Assembly: GCA_017893485.1 (NCBI GenBank) | Contig: CM030359.1 | Location: 30,322,430-30,386,429, forward strand | Origin: Hemerocallis citrina | Taxonomy: Eukaryota; Streptophyta; Magnoliopsida; Asparagales; Asphodelaceae | Direction of reading: 5' to 3' | DNA: 64,000 nucleotides | Part shown: in pieces, positions 1 through 11,862 of the stretch | Layout: each line of letters opens with the position of its first letter | Numbering within the stretch: position 1 is the first letter of the stretch | Position numbers and translations under genes: made by a program | The notes under the pieces: model-generated | Databases searched by the model: none | Seen by the model: only the letters and a program-made list of their open reading frames with translations | Told to the model about the DNA's origin: nothing

Positions 1-560
1 CAAATTTCAAGAAAACGTTATCTTGTCATTTTGTGGAGACGTGGCAAAATCTGAGTCATCCATCAGCCATGGCACGAATATCTGGACGATCTGATGGTCC
101 AAGGAGCTTGGGGGTGTTTTTTCCCCAATACAGAAGTTGGTGCCCCGGTAGCTCGGTAGCTTGGCATAGCTGTATTGCGATCCACTTTTTCGGTGTTACG
201 GAGGTCCAATCGGAGCGTGTGACCCCTTGTTTCGAAGCTAACTCGAAGATGTACAACTTCTCTTCAGAAATGGGTTGAAGAATCACCCTTCTTCATGGTC
301 AAAACACTCCTCAACTTCGATGAGGCACGGGGTCGGAGCTCGACGAGGCAGGGGGTCGGAGCTCGACGTCGGCATCTTAGAGCTCGGCCAGGTGAGAGGG
401 GGTCGAGCTCGGTGATGTGCTGTTTGGTTTTGGCGCCAAATCGAAGAAGAGGAGCTCCACTCCTAGGAGCGAAGAAGATGGGCTAGGAAGATCCTCGTAA
501 GAGCCATGGGAAGATCCATTCTTAGGGGTAAGTGCAAGGAGCAGCTCTTGGGGAGAGTTT
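1..560. other. Unrecognised edge sequence, probably interior of Tat-like LTR element
   Basis: No family could be assigned. Short open frames exist on both strands but none has a recognisable motif or any sign of selection. GC-rich wording such as repeated gagctcg resembles the tandem repeats that follow, so this is probably the interior of the minus-strand LTR element whose 5' LTR lies at 2874-3449. The other end of that element is outside the window. Confidence 0.4.
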
Positions 561-1280
561 TAGCTCGGAGCCCATTGAGAGGAAGGGCACTCGTGAGGCG
601 AACAGAGTGAAGAACATCACAAGGCTCTAGGAGATAGCCATTTGTGAGACGAGTTTGAGGAGCAACTCTAGAAGAGAGTTGTGAACTCCGAACTCATTGA
701 GAAGAGGTCCGCTTTGGAGGCGAGCGGAGCGAAGAGCTTGACTCTAGGAGAGAACCATTTGGGAGACAAGTTTGAGGAGCAACTCTAGGAGAGAGTTGTG
801 AGCTCCGAACTTGTTGAGAAGAGGTACGCCTTGGAGGTGAGCGGAGCGAAGAGCATGGCCCAAGGAGAGAGCCATTTGGGAGACAAGTTTAAGGAGCAAC
901 TATAGGAGAGAGTTGTGAGGTCCGAACTTGTTGAGATGAGGTCCGCCTTGGAGGTGAGCAGAGCGAAGTGCATGGCTCTAGGAAAGAGCCATTTGGAGGC
1001 GAGTGTGAGGAAGAACTCTAGGAGAGAGTTGTGCTCTGAACTCGTTGAGAAGAGGTCTGCTTTGGAGGCGAGCAGAGTGAAGAGCTCGGCTCTAGGAGAG
1101 AGCCATCTGGGAGGCAAGTTTGAGGAGGAACTTTAGGGAAGAGTTTTGAGCTCCGAACTTGTTGAAGAGGTTCGCCTTGGAGGTGAGTGGAGCGAAGAGC
1201 ATGGCTCAAGGAGAGAGTCATTTGGGAGACAAGTTTGAGGAGCAACTCTAGGAGAGAGTTGTGAGCTCCGAACTTGCTGT
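560..1280. repeat. Tandem repeat array, ~118 bp unit, about 6 copies
   Basis: The phrase gagttgtgagctccgaac recurs near 675, 795, 910, 1027, 1148 and 1258, each time followed by tgttgagaagaggtccgcc-like and gcggagcgaagagc-like text, a period of about 115-120 bp. Open frames here are by-products of the repeat. It lies inside the internal region of a Tat-like LTR element next to a second, different array. Such arrays are common in the non-coding interior of Tat-lineage retrotransposons. Confidence 0.8.
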
Positions 1281-1282
1281 TC

Positions 1283-1968
1283 AATGGTTGTGGGAGCAGT
1301 TTCGAATGGCGAACCACTTCTTACCTGCTTATGAGCGAGTAATTTGAAGCGGAATCGAGCCAAGTGTTGGACTCCGAACTCGTCGTTTAAGAGAGATTCA
1401 ACGGTTGTGGGAGCAGTTCCGAATGGCGAACCACTTCTTACTCAGTTATGAGCGAGTAATTTGAAGCGGAATCGAGCCAAGTGTTGGACTCCGAACTCGT
1501 TGTTTAAGAGAGATTCAACGGTTGTGGGAGCAATTCCGAATGGCGAACCACTTCTTACCCGCTTATGAGCGAGTAATTTGAAGCGGAATCGAGTCAAGTG
1601 TTGGACTCCGAACTCGTTGTTTAAGAGAGATTCAACGGTTGTGGGAGTAATTCCGAATGGCGAACCACTTCTTACCCGCTTATGAGCGAGTAATTTGAAG
1701 CGAAATCGAGCCAAGTGTTGGACTCCGAACTCGTTGTTAGAGGGGGTTAACGAGGTGTAGGAGCAATTCCGAATGGCAAACCACTTCTTACCCGCTTATG
1801 AGCGAGCAATTTGAAGTGAAATCGAGCCAAGTGTTGGACTCCGAACTCGTTGTTAGAGGGGGTTAACGAGATGTAGGAGCAATTCCGAATGGCAAACCAC
1901 TTCTTACCCGCTTATGAGCGAGCAATTTGAAGCGGAATCGATCTAAGTGTTGGACTCCGAACTTGTTT
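1283..1968. repeat. Tandem repeat array A, ~116 bp unit, about 6 copies
   Basis: The unit contains acggttgtgggagcaattcc, then aatggcgaaccacttcttac, gcttatgagcgag and agccaagtgttggactccga. Copies start near 1287, 1398, 1516, 1631, 1746 and 1862; the last two have changed to ttaacgaggtgtagg. The same family occurs at 37040-37648 in the second Tat-like element with about 114 bp period, which links the two elements. The right edge of the array is joined directly to a truncated gag at about 1970. Confidence 0.85.
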
Positions 1969-1969
1969 T

Positions 1970-2804
1970 TTGAGCTTAGTAAGTTGCAGGAGAATGGAGG
2001 TATGCTCGGGCGGAGGCTTATCGCCCGTTGCACTTCTTCCCTATCAATTCGACCGAGGCGCCTCTCCATTTCGTGGAGACGGCGGTAGACTGGGTCTTCT
2101 TTTTTATCATATCTTGTCGAGCCCCGGGACTCATCTTCGTATGAGGGTGAACTGAGGCTGCGGTGACGGTAACTTGGAGATGGACGAGGACCGAGAGTGT
2201 GAAGGTGGTGGCTCCTAGCTGGCTCATGAGTAGGTGGCCTCTGGTCGTTATTTGGGGTGATATTGAGGGCCCGTATGACTGCCGCTTGGAAGTCTTGAAG
2301 ATCTACCCTTGTGACTGGTGCCTCTCCAGCTTGGCGGTCCCTATGTGTGGCTCAGCTTACTGGAGAATGAGTTCTCTGCCGATGACGCTGAGGGGACTTT
2401 CTTCACCTCCTCGGAGGAGGGGATCTTCTGGTCCTTGGTCGGTGGGGGGTCCGGACTCTTGAGGCCCCTGCGTGCTCAGGTTGATGGACTCCCCCAAGGG
2501 CTCGCCATCCATTCAGGCGAGTAAGGAGGTCGACCCCCTTTTGGCGATCGGCAATCACTTGACGAAGATCCCGCTCGGGAGGGCTTTGAGAAGCTATAGA
2601 TTCAACTGAAGGATTGGGACTCGCGACATGGTCATGAGGAGGATGTTGCTTAGGACGACTCCGACGGGAGCCCCCCTGGGCAGCCCCCCGAGACCCTAGA
2701 GGGGCCTGTTGAGAATAAGCACCTTGAGCTGGAGGAGGGGGAGGAGGAAGAGAAGTGGTTCTTCGGCTGGAGGCCGCTGCCTTCCCCTTCTGTTTTGGAT
2801 GCAT
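1970..2804 (-). pseudogene. Truncated, frameshifted gag of a Tat-like Ty3/gypsy element
   Basis: The ATG at 2804-2802 starts a 133-codon frame with a basic N-terminus (MHPKQKGKAAASS), a proline run and a DLRQVI motif, typical of the low-complexity N-terminus of Tat-type Gag. After 2403 the frame breaks. More gag-like text reappears in other frames (RLHEMERRLGRIDREEVQ around 2060-2010), so at least one frameshift is present. At about 1970 the coding text stops and runs straight into tandem array A, so the rest of gag and all of pol are absent. The gene lies about 50 bp downstream of the primer-binding-like site, as expected for gag after a 5' LTR. Family assignment is inference from layout and composition. 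Confidence 0.65.
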
Positions 2805-2850
2805 GGCTTGAAACTAGTCTCGCTGATGAAGTTAGGCCAGGTTGCTTTTT

Positions 2851-2870
2851 CGTTCCCACAGACGGCGCCA
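2851..2870 (-). other. Primer-binding-like site next to 5' LTR
   Basis: On the minus strand, four bases after the LTR end, the text reads TGGCGCCGTCTGTGGGAACG. TGGCGCCGT followed by a purine-rich stretch is the usual start of the minus-strand primer site in many Tat-type Ty3/gypsy elements. This places the body of the element to the left and identifies the LTR at 2874-3449 as the 5' LTR. The matching tRNA was not determined. Confidence 0.65.
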
Positions 2871-2873
2871 ATC

Positions 2874-3449
2874 TGTTGCTGCTAATTTTGGTGTGGGAGC
2901 AAACAGATAGAATTTGTGGATTCTTGAGAAAACGAACAAGGCAAACCTGTTGACCTTCACCGACTTGTTGACTTGGTCTCTTGCCGCCAGCGTGAACCTG
3001 CAGAAAGTGCGATACACCGGAATGGATCCCGGCGACGCACCCTCCGACGCTCTTGTCAGTAATCTGAATGATTAAGCAAGAACTTAAACTGGAAAAGTAT
3101 TGATTACCTGGTAACAGTGGGGGGAGAGGGGTATTTATAGTCGCCTTAAGGATCCGTTTCAAGATATGAATATATCTCTACTTCCCGGTGTAAATGGATA
3201 GAAGCGGTTAAGATCACTTCTTAGGGATAATTATGAATCTGAATTCTTCTTTATCCTTCTGGACTGGTTTGTAACAGGTTGGGACCCGTACCCAGTAAGA
3301 CAGATCCGTTTATGGGTTATTGGGCTTTGAAGAAAGATCCAGTTCCCATTTCAGACCCGTTTGTAGGTGAAATTACCGTTTTACCCCTGAGCTTTACAAT
3401 TCGTGTCGGATTTGAATGATCCCGATTTAATCCTATTTTAGCCATATCA
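2874..3449 (-). mobile_element. 5' LTR of Tat-like element 1
   Basis: Minus-strand text begins TGATATGGCTAAAATAGG at 3449 and ends AGCAGCAACA at 2874, a TG...CA LTR of 576 bp. A TATA-like box (TATAAAT on minus, 3133-3139) gives the transcription direction. It is clearly but imperfectly similar along its whole length to the LTR at 31523-32139: shared blocks include the terminus, the TATA region, the atttgtggattctt block and the aattaccgttttacccct block. It abuts the integrase of a copia element at 3450, so it marks an insertion; the far end needed to confirm a target duplication is off the window. Confidence 0.85.
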
Positions 3450-5392
3450 TTAACATTACATTCATCATTTCTTTCAAATGTACGATTCTTCCTCTCAGCA
3501 ACACCGTTGGACTGAGGAGAATAAGGCGTTATAGTTTTATGTATAATCCCATGCTTAGCACAAGTGTCAGCAAATGGCGATTCATACTCTCCACCTCGGT
3601 CGCTTCTTAGCGCCTTAATTGACTTGTTGAGTTAGTTCTCAACTTCATTTTTATAGAGAACAAATTTCTCTATAACTTCATCATTGCTTTTAACAAAATA
3701 TATATATTAGTATTTTGTGCTATCATCAATGAAGGTAATAAAATATTTATTACCACCTCTTATTTGTATCATTTTCAAATCACAAATATTAGTGTGAATT
3801 AGATCAAGAGATTCAGTGTTTCTTTCAACACTTTTAAAAGATGATCTTGTCAGTTTTGCCTCAATACAAGTTTCGCACTTGTGTTTGGAATCAATTTGGA
3901 ATGTTGGTATATGGTTCAAACTAATTAATCTACGCAAAGTATCATAATTAATATGTCGTAGTCTACCATGCCATAAACTGGAAGACTCAAACATACAAGT
4001 AGAAGATGTAGCTTTATTGATATTTTTGACCATTGTCATTACATTAAGTTTAAACATTGCGCCACTCATGTATCCTCCACCAACATACATTCCACTCTTT
4101 AACAAAACAAATTTGTTTGACTCAAACACTAGACAAAATCCGTGATTATTAAGCAACGAACCAGATACAAGGTTCTTGCGGATTTCAGGAATATATGCAA
4201 CATTGTTCAGAGTTAGTTTCTTCCCAAAAGTCATCTTCAAGATCACCTTGCCTTGGCCCTTAAAATCTGAAGTAGCAGAGTTCCCCATATACATCTTTTT
4301 CCCATTCTCTAATGGTTCAAAAGTGGAGAACATACTTCTGTTGGAGTACACATGTCGAGGAGCTCCAGTGTTAATCCACCATTCCTTAGGATTTGAACCC
4401 ATCATGTTCACCTCCGAGGCCAAAGCTGAGAGGTTGATATCAGTAACATCATGAGCAATGCCTTCAACAATATTTGCTTCTTTGTTCCTGTTCTTCTTGG
4501 GCAGTCTGCATTCAGTAGACTTGTGACCTATCTTGTCACAATTGAAGCACTTGCTTTGAAACTTCGGCTTCTTAGAGATTCCTCCCTTAGGCCCTAACTT
4601 GGGACCCTTGTTATTGTACTTGTTGGAACGTTTTTTATATTCCACTACATTTGCCTTGGCCGCATGACTGATGCCTCCGACATTTTTAGATCCTCTATTG
4701 TCTTCTTCAATACGAAGCCTGACAATGACATCTTCAATGCCCATTTCTTTCTGCTTATATTTTAGGTAATTCTTAGAGCCTTTCCAACCTGGTGGCAATT
4801 TTTTAATTATACATGCTACTTGGAAACTTTCACTTAAGTTCATACCTTCAGCATGAATCTCATGCAAGATCAGTTGTATTTCTTGAACTTGACTGATCAC
4901 TCTTTTAGAATCCACTATATTATAGTCTAGGAAACGGCCCACAATGAATTTCTTAGCGTCGGCATCCTCAGTTTTATACATATGGTCTAGTGATTCCCAA
5001 AGTTCTTTAGCAGTTCTTTTGTCAATGTATACATTATACAAAGAATCGCCTAATTCGTTCAGTATGTAATTCCAACATAGGTAATCAGCATTTTTCCAAG
5101 CATCCACAACGGCGATCACTTGGTTATCTTATTCATCTTTTTTAAGATTTGGAGATTCTTCGTTTAAGAATCTTGCAAGATTCAAGATTGTCAAATAGAA
5201 CATCATTTTCTGTTGCCACCTTTTGAAATTCCGCCCGTTGAACTTCTCAGGTTTCTCCCCATAGGAGATTGAGACAGGTACAACGGTTGGTATTGGCACT
5301 CGTGTCGCAACAGCAATCAGTACTCGTGTCGTATGAGCAACCGACACTTGGACCGTTGCAGACACAACAACATTCTCCGCTGCAGTAGTCAT
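3450..5392 (-). pseudogene. Degenerate Ty1/copia gag-pol, gag to integrase
   Basis: The frame starts with an ATG at 5392 and reads through a Gag N-terminus (KFNGRNFKRWQQKM), then hits a TAA at 5131-5129. The same frame continues for about 470 codons to 3707 with a UBN2-type Gag region, a CCHC knuckle ([14 protein letters not shown]), a protease region where the catalytic Asp of the usual DTGA motif is Asn ([11 protein letters not shown]), a Gag-pre-integrase zinc site (HINYDTLRR...CETC) and the start of integrase. Integrase text resumes after a frame break at about 3650 (DRGGEYESPF, SPQSNGVAERKNRTF) and is cut off at 3450 by the LTR of element 1. RT, RNase H and both LTRs are not visible. At least three lesions plus truncation make it inactive. 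Confidence 0.9.
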
Positions 5393-6219
<827 letters not shown>

Positions 6220-6419
6220 TCTCTACTATTTTAATGGGAGAGTTGGGGTTGTAAACAAACAAACCCTAATTTTGTAACTGAGTAAATCCGTGCAATATAC
6301 GTGCAAACTACATCCACTAAACATCCCCGTGTCATGCACATCAAATCAAAATATACAAATTTATTTAATTTAATGACTAAGCTTTTTTATAGACGTGCAT
6401 CGCACGTGCATTATACTAG
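6220..6419 (+). mobile_element. Minimal non-autonomous Helitron (200 bp)
   Basis: It begins TCTCTACTATTTTAATGGGA and ends ...ATACTAG, with A at 6219 and T at 6420, the A|T target that Helitrons use. A perfect 6 bp stem ACGTGC/GCACGT with loop ATC (6393-6407) sits eight bases before the CTAG terminus, the standard Helitron 3' hairpin. There is no coding capacity. A relative with near-identical termini lies at 6972-7146. Confidence 0.85.
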
Positions 6420-6971
6420 TAGAGTTGAGAGTAGAAGCACCGTTATGGTTATGCCTACAAACGAATGCACTATAAGATTCATCATCAAATGCATGAGTTC
6501 TAATTGTCTTAAATTAGACGATAGTTTTCACTATCTTACTGTTTATGCACTCCATATGGACAGTGTAACTCGCACTGTGGCTAGATTTGCACACAACCAC
6601 TAATGTTAATATTTCACTACTTTCATCTCCTTGTATCCCCAACCAGATGAATTGTACCACATTCTTGCTTACCGTTAACAAGTATTATGTCTTGAAACTT
6701 TTGACAGTTTCAAACAGCTCTCAACGAGCACCAAAACTAACAACAAAGTAAAGAATTGCAGTCACAATCCATTTTGTTTGGAGCAGGTTCAGCCCTCGCA
6801 GCCACGCAAACTGTTTGAATTTCCAAGCACCTCCAACAATATTTTTAGAGTGAGAAGAGAAACGACCTACATGTTAAAAGACATTGTCAACATAACATTC
6901 AATCTTCTCATTCTGTTGCCTTGGTTAACCAGTTAAATCCAGGCCTGCACATATCCCGAGTACAAGTTATA
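6420..6971. other. No gene recognised
   Basis: AT-rich sequence between two Helitrons. No motif-bearing frame, RNA gene or repeat was recognised on either strand. Confidence 0.5.
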
Positions 6972-7146
6972 TCTCTACTACTATAATGGGAGAAAGCCTT
7001 AGTGTAATTTGTCCATCTACCAACCCGTACAACGCTCGTGCATAAATATTGTAAATGAAATTTTAGATCAAATTCTGACTACTAATTTTTACTTTTAAAA
7101 AAAAACTATATTTATTAAGACGTACATCGCACGTGTAAACTACTAG
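6972..7146 (+). mobile_element. Minimal non-autonomous Helitron (175 bp)
   Basis: It starts TCTCTACTACTATAATGGGA and ends CTACTAG at 7146, flanked by A (6971) and T (7147). The 3' hairpin ACGTAC/GCACGT with loop ATC (7120-7134) has one mismatch and lies eight bases before CTAG. Termini match the copy at 6220-6419, so both belong to one family mobilised by a helicase elsewhere in the genome. Confidence 0.85.
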
Positions 7147-7150
7147 TATC

Positions 7151-7289
7151 TGTTAAGATAAATCAGAGAGAAGTGAAGATAATACTGAATATTGAATTGA
7201 GAAATAACTGAGTACGATATCTCCTATATATAGGAGGAACCAAATACAAAACTAACCAACTACTCAATGTGGGACTATAATCTCTAACA
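7151..7289 (-). mobile_element. 3' LTR of copia element B (139 bp)
   Basis: Minus-strand text starts TGTTAGAGATTATAGTCCCA at 7289 and ends TCTTAACA at 7151, giving TGTTA...TAACA inverted ends. A TATATA stretch near 7225-7240 fits a core promoter. A polypurine tract lies directly inside at 7290-7298, which shows this is the 3' LTR and the coding body lies to the right. The 5' LTR was not found. Confidence 0.85.
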
Positions 7290-7298
7290 CCCCCTCTC
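7290..7298 (-). other. Polypurine tract of copia element B
   Basis: Minus-strand GAGAGGGGG immediately precedes the TG of the LTR, the position where plus-strand priming occurs in LTR elements. Confidence 0.8.
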
Positions 7299-7302
7299 AA
7301 AC

Positions 7303-8664
7303 TCACGATGGGTCAAACAATGTGAGTTTGCCTACTAAGTGTCGAAATCTCTGAACAGTATGAGATTTGGTGAAGAAGTCCGCAGTCTGCTGGGAAGAGG
7401 TAACAAAATGGAGAGAGATGGTCTCTGCCTCAAAATGCTCACGAACATAATGACAATCAATCTCAATATGCTTCGTTCGTTCATGAAAGACCGGGTTGCT
7501 TGCAATGTGCAATGCACTCCGGTTATCACAATAAAGTGGAGTAGCTCCTGTAAGAGTGACACCCATATCTAATAACAGCCAACGAACATGAACAATCTCT
7601 CTAATAATGGCTGCCATTGCTCTATACTCAGCCTCGGTGGAAGAACATGCAACAACTGCCTGTTTCTTGCTCCGCCATGAGATCAGTGAATCACCAAGAA
7701 ATAGACAGAAACCTGTGGTAGACCTTCTGGTAGTAGGATCACCTGCCTAATCTGAATCAGAATATGCACTGAGCTCTAGTTTGGATGTAGAAGGCATGAA
7801 TAATGAGCGAGTGATAGTACCCCGAAGATATCTGAGGATCCGAAGAAGAGCACCATAGTGAACTGATGTAGGAGCGGAAACAAACTGACTGACTATACTA
7901 ACTGCATGAGCAGTATCGGATCTGGTCATGCATAAGTAGACAAGCTGTCCAACAATCTTCCTGTATCTAGTGGGATCAGGAATGAGCTCACCATCTGTGG
8001 GACGAAGCTTCACATGAAGCTCTAAGGGTGTATCAGCTGATCGACTGTCAGAGAGACATGCAGCGGAAATAATATCTGATGTGTATTTCTGCTGAGAAAT
8101 GAGTATTACCTGAGATCCATGAGCAATCTCTAAACCCAGAAAGTAACGTAGCTTACCAAGGTCTTTCATATGAAACTGCTGGTGAAGGTATTTCTGTGTG
8201 GATGCAATGCCGGCGGAGACATCCCCAGTAATGATCATATCATCAACATATAATAGTAGAGTTACCCTCCCCTGCGGTGATGACCGCATAAACATAGAAT
8301 GGTCCTGAGAACTCTGACTAAAACCAGCCTTGGTGATGACAAGGCGAAAACACTCAAACCAGGTTCGAGGGGCCTGCTTCAAACCATATATAGCCTGACG
8401 CAGCCGGCAAACATGACGAGGAGGAGTAGGGAAGCCAGGAGGAGGATCCATATAAACAACCTCAGATAAGGTACCATGAAGAAAAGCATTCTTCACGTTC
8501 ATCTGGTATAACGGCCATTGGCGGATGGCTGCAACAGCAAGAAGGGTGCGAACAGTAGTCATCTGTGCAACGAGAGCAAAGGTCTCATCATAGTCAATGC
8601 CATGCTCCTGAGTAAACCCTCGGGCTACTAGACGGGCCTTGTGCCGCTCAATAGATCCATCAGG
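7303..8664 (-). pseudogene. Copia element B: reverse transcriptase and RNase H, two in-frame stops
   Basis: This is the 3' part of pol, in the same frame as the integrase segment to its right. After a TAA at 8664-8662 the frame continues with RT motifs: QMNVKNAFLHG, YGLKQAPRTWF, LLYVDDMIITG (the YVDD catalytic pair is present) and FHMKDLGKLRYFLGLE. A TAG at about 7749-7747 interrupts the YSDSD motif at the start of RNase H, at a position where the family has Trp. The frame then goes on to CSSTEAEYRAMAA, LYCDNRSA, HIEIDCHYVREH and a normal C-terminal end at 7303. Apart from the two stops the domains look nearly full length, so decay is recent or slow. It cannot encode full-length Pol. Confidence 0.92.
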
Positions 8665-10566
8665 TTAATATTTGACCTTGAAGATCCACTTGCAGCTAAT
8701 AGGCTGAATGCCCTCTGGTAGAGGAATAACATCCCAAGTGCCAGTCTGATCAAATGCACTGAATTCCTCTGCAATGGCTTTCCTCCATTCAGGATATTGA
8801 ATTGCATCTTGATAGGTTCTGGGCTCACGTGTAGAGTGTATAGCAGTGAGATATGCATGAAACTGTCGTGAGTAGGAAACTAGGGTGGTAAAACCAAACT
8901 GGTCAGAAGGACCAGTGGCATCAGGTGTATAACATGCCGGAGGAATACCAGAAGTGGAACGGATAGACTGACGAAGAGGTGGTGGACTGACAGGGTGTGG
9001 GGATGAGGACGGTGGAGTAGGTGCATGTGTCGGTGGGGAAGTAGGTAGGATGGGTGCTGGCTGCTGTGGGGATGCAGGTGGAGTTTCGGTAGGGGGAACA
9101 ACAAGTGTAAGGACTGCAGGAGATGTAAATGGAGTCAGAGGAGTGGGATCAAAAGGAATGCGGGAAGATAAAGTTGGGGGGCTAGCAACAACTGGGGAAT
9201 TGAGAAATCTAGTATCCTCGGGGGGGAGGGGGGTCAGGTAGTAAGGGGAGTCTTCCACAAAGGAGACATGTCGCGAAATGAGGACACGACCCGCTGATGG
9301 ATCAAAACAACGATAACCTTTGTGTTCAGGACTGAGACCTAGGTGAACGCACTTAGTAGCATGAGCGGAGAGCTTCGTGTGCTCGGTAGGAGGGAGAAGG
9401 ACATAACAGGTGCATCCAAAGGTACAGAGCATACTGTAGTCAGGAGGTGAATGAAAAAGAGCCTCGTAAGGCATCGTACCAGCTAGGGCAGACGAGGGAG
9501 TAATGTTGATGAGACTAACAGAGGTCATGATAGCTTCAGCCCAGAAAGAACGAGGAGCAGAAGAGGAGAGTAAAAGAGCGCGAGCCGTCTCAAGGATGTG
9601 ACGATGCTTGCGTTCAGCTACACCATTCTGCTCATGTGTGTGAGGACATGATTGCTGAAATAGGGTGCCGTGAGACTGAAGGATTGATCTCATAGTGGTG
9701 GAAGTGTACTCACGTGCACCGTCCAATCGAAAATTCTTAATGCGCACACCGAATTGAGTGTGAATCATAGTTGTAAAGAACCGGTAAATATCAGGTATCT
9801 CAGATCGCTGACGCATAAGAAAAATCCATGTATGTCTAGTGAAGTCATCGATGAAGGCAACATAATAAAGATAGTCTTTCCACGAGGGTACGGGAGAGGG
9901 TCCCCATATATCGAAATGAACAAGTTGAAAAGGGTGAGTGGTTTCAGAAGTTCTTTTGTGACTAAAGGGTAGGGCAATGTGTTTGGCCAAATGACAACCC
10001 TGACAATCAGATAAATGTTTAAAAGTGAGAGAACCAAGGGCACCACTACGAGCTATATTCTGAAGTCGTGATGCGCTAATATGACCTAAACGTTTGTGCC
10101 ACAGATCAGCATCAGAGAAAATAATACCGTCAAAACTAGAAGGAAAGTGATGTGCACGAAGAAAATCTAGATAATATAGACGACCATGACGACTAGCACG
10201 CCCAAACTCCTCACCGGTGGAGGAATCAGTAATAGAACAACCTACAGAGTCAAAAGTAACGACATGACCACTATCGCACAACGCACTAATAGAAATAAGG
10301 TTTATTGATAAATGAGGAGCATAGAGAATATATGGTAATGTGAGAGTGGGAGAGTTAATTGTCCCTGAATGTGTAATAAGAAGTGGTGAGCCATCAGCTG
10401 TGGGTAGAGATGGAGAGTGAGAGGGAAATGTTGTGCAGGTAATGAATAATGTCTGATTACTAGTGAGATGATGTGATGCACCAGAATCTAAAATCCAGAA
10501 CGAATTCATACCGGAAGTGAGAGAAAGTACAGGAGCAGAGGAGCCAGAATTGATAGACAGACCCAT
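8665..10566 (-). pseudogene. Copia element B: protease, integrase and RT N-terminus (633 codons open)
   Basis: A long open stretch starting at ATG 10566 encodes a protease site (WILDSGASHHLT), a Gag-pre-integrase zinc region (LWHKRLGH...CQGCHLAKH) and an integrase core with its acidic residues in HFDIWGPSP, RLDGAREY and NGVAERKHRHI. A proline- and serine-rich linker follows, then the RT N-terminus (WRKAIAEEF, ISCKWIFKVK), ending at the TAA at 8664. The order PR-INT-RT-RNase H is diagnostic of Ty1/copia. Upstream the frame reaches a TAG near 10584, and most of gag is missing, so this segment would not be made as part of a normal polyprotein. Confidence 0.93.
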
Positions 10567-10940
10567 GAGCTGTAGTTCTAGCTAAGTGAGGCGTTGCTGA
10601 GTATTAGCCCAATCAGCAGGAGACGGCAAGGCCAGAGTGACGGGCATGGCCGAGGATGTGAGGGAAGAAGCACTGTGCGGAGAAACAAGACTAGCGTTGC
10701 TATGACTGAAAGCACAATATGGAGGGAGATGCTGCTGGTGCCTGGATCGGGGTAGGGCAGTGCTACCGGTGGCAGAAGTAGAGGTGGAGTATGGTGATGA
10801 GTAATGTAAGGAGAAGGTAGGAGGCCGAAGGAAGACTGAAAATGGCGCAGCTGCTTGTTGAATCTGGAGGAGGAATGAGAGGTGGTTGCATCGGGAAAGT
10901 CAGAGAAGGCGAAAATATGTGAGAGAGACTGAGATGCCAT
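10567..10940 (-). pseudogene. Copia element B: gag remnant with large internal deletion
   Basis: An ATG at 10940 (MASQSLSHIFAF) begins a short frame of about 120 codons that shifts relative to pol. Text just before the protease can be read in the pol frame (SAMPVTLALPSPADWANTQQ). The nucleic-acid-binding knuckle and the usual ~250-residue Gag body are absent, so only the two ends of gag remain. The 5' LTR is also missing: upstream the sequence becomes a TA array into which the MULE at 11005 is inserted. Confidence 0.6.
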
Positions 10941-10953
10941 CAAGTAGTAGTAC

Positions 10954-10956
<3 letters not shown>

Positions 10957-11004
<48 letters not shown>
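10957..11004. repeat. (TA)24 microsatellite at left MULE junction
   Basis: An uninterrupted TA run directly abuts the GGG end of the MULE. A matching TA run lies at 24436-24455 on the other side, so the element sits in a TA-rich target and its 9 bp duplication cannot be delimited. Confidence 0.95.
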
Positions 11005-11008
<4 letters not shown>

Positions 11009-11535
11009 TTTGCTCCATTGAAAACGGATTTGTTTTCAATGGGTTGGAAAACAGCGCATCTGGCCGTCGATCAGATCTTGATCGTGATCAGCGGCTGAGA
11101 TTTGAACCCGTTAAGCATCCCACTAACGCTCTCAAAAGCGGAGGGGCATTTTCGTCACTTCATGCCAAAAAATGTTTCAGACTGAGCGTTTTTCTGGCGT
11201 GAAGTTTTTTTTTGTCGAAAAAAACACCTAGGCCGTTGTTGGGAGCAACGGCCTAGGTTGTTTTTTTTAACAAAAAAACATACCTTGGTCGTTGCTCCCA
11301 ACAACGACCTAGGTATGAACTCAGTATTTTCCAAACACTTAAACACAACAACAGCCTCATCTCCCTCACTTCGTCACAAACACTCTCTCTCTTTCGCTCG
11401 TGCTCTCGAAACCCATCCCCAAACCCTACTTCACTCTCACAACTCTTTGCCATCGATTTCTTAGCCTCCTCGATCTCCGCCCAACTCAGCAAAGCTCCCT
11501 ATCTCTCTCTTCCTCTCCCGAATACAGCAAACCCT
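11005..11535 (+). repeat. Left terminal inverted repeat of MULE
   Basis: It starts with GGGTTTTGCTCC and contains a TTCACGCCAGAAAAA-like block, two palindromes (cctaggccgttgttggg...caacggcctagg near 11228-11257 and a diverged one near 11283-11313) and a CT-rich stretch ending at cccgaatacagcaaa. The whole order is mirrored at 23905-24435. Terminal repeats of this length typify MULEs and normally hold promoters and transposase sites. Confidence 0.92.
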
Positions 11536-11862
11536 AACTTCACATCCAAATTCCCAAATCATCTAAACCTAGCACCAATTGTCTTCCTTTGTCTACAACA
11601 TCGTGCAGCGGCTTCTCACATCTTCGCCAACTCTCTATCACTCTCTCTTTGGACCAGGTATTTTCTTAATCCCAATCTACTATAATGAACTCTTTGAATC
11701 TATTGAATTTTTTTCCAATTTTGGATTTGTCTTCTTTGGTAATATGCGTAGTAGTGTAGTCTATAATTTAGAGAGTATATAATTAGCTCTGATCATGTAT
11801 GTTGTGTACATTTTCTACGAAGTAGTGGTAGTTATAGTGGTGGAACATAGGAGATGAAAAAA

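Noticed and set aside
785..1714. Several open frames on both strands across the left-hand repeats
   Set aside because: They follow the period of the tandem repeats and repeat the same residues; no start or domain supports translation.
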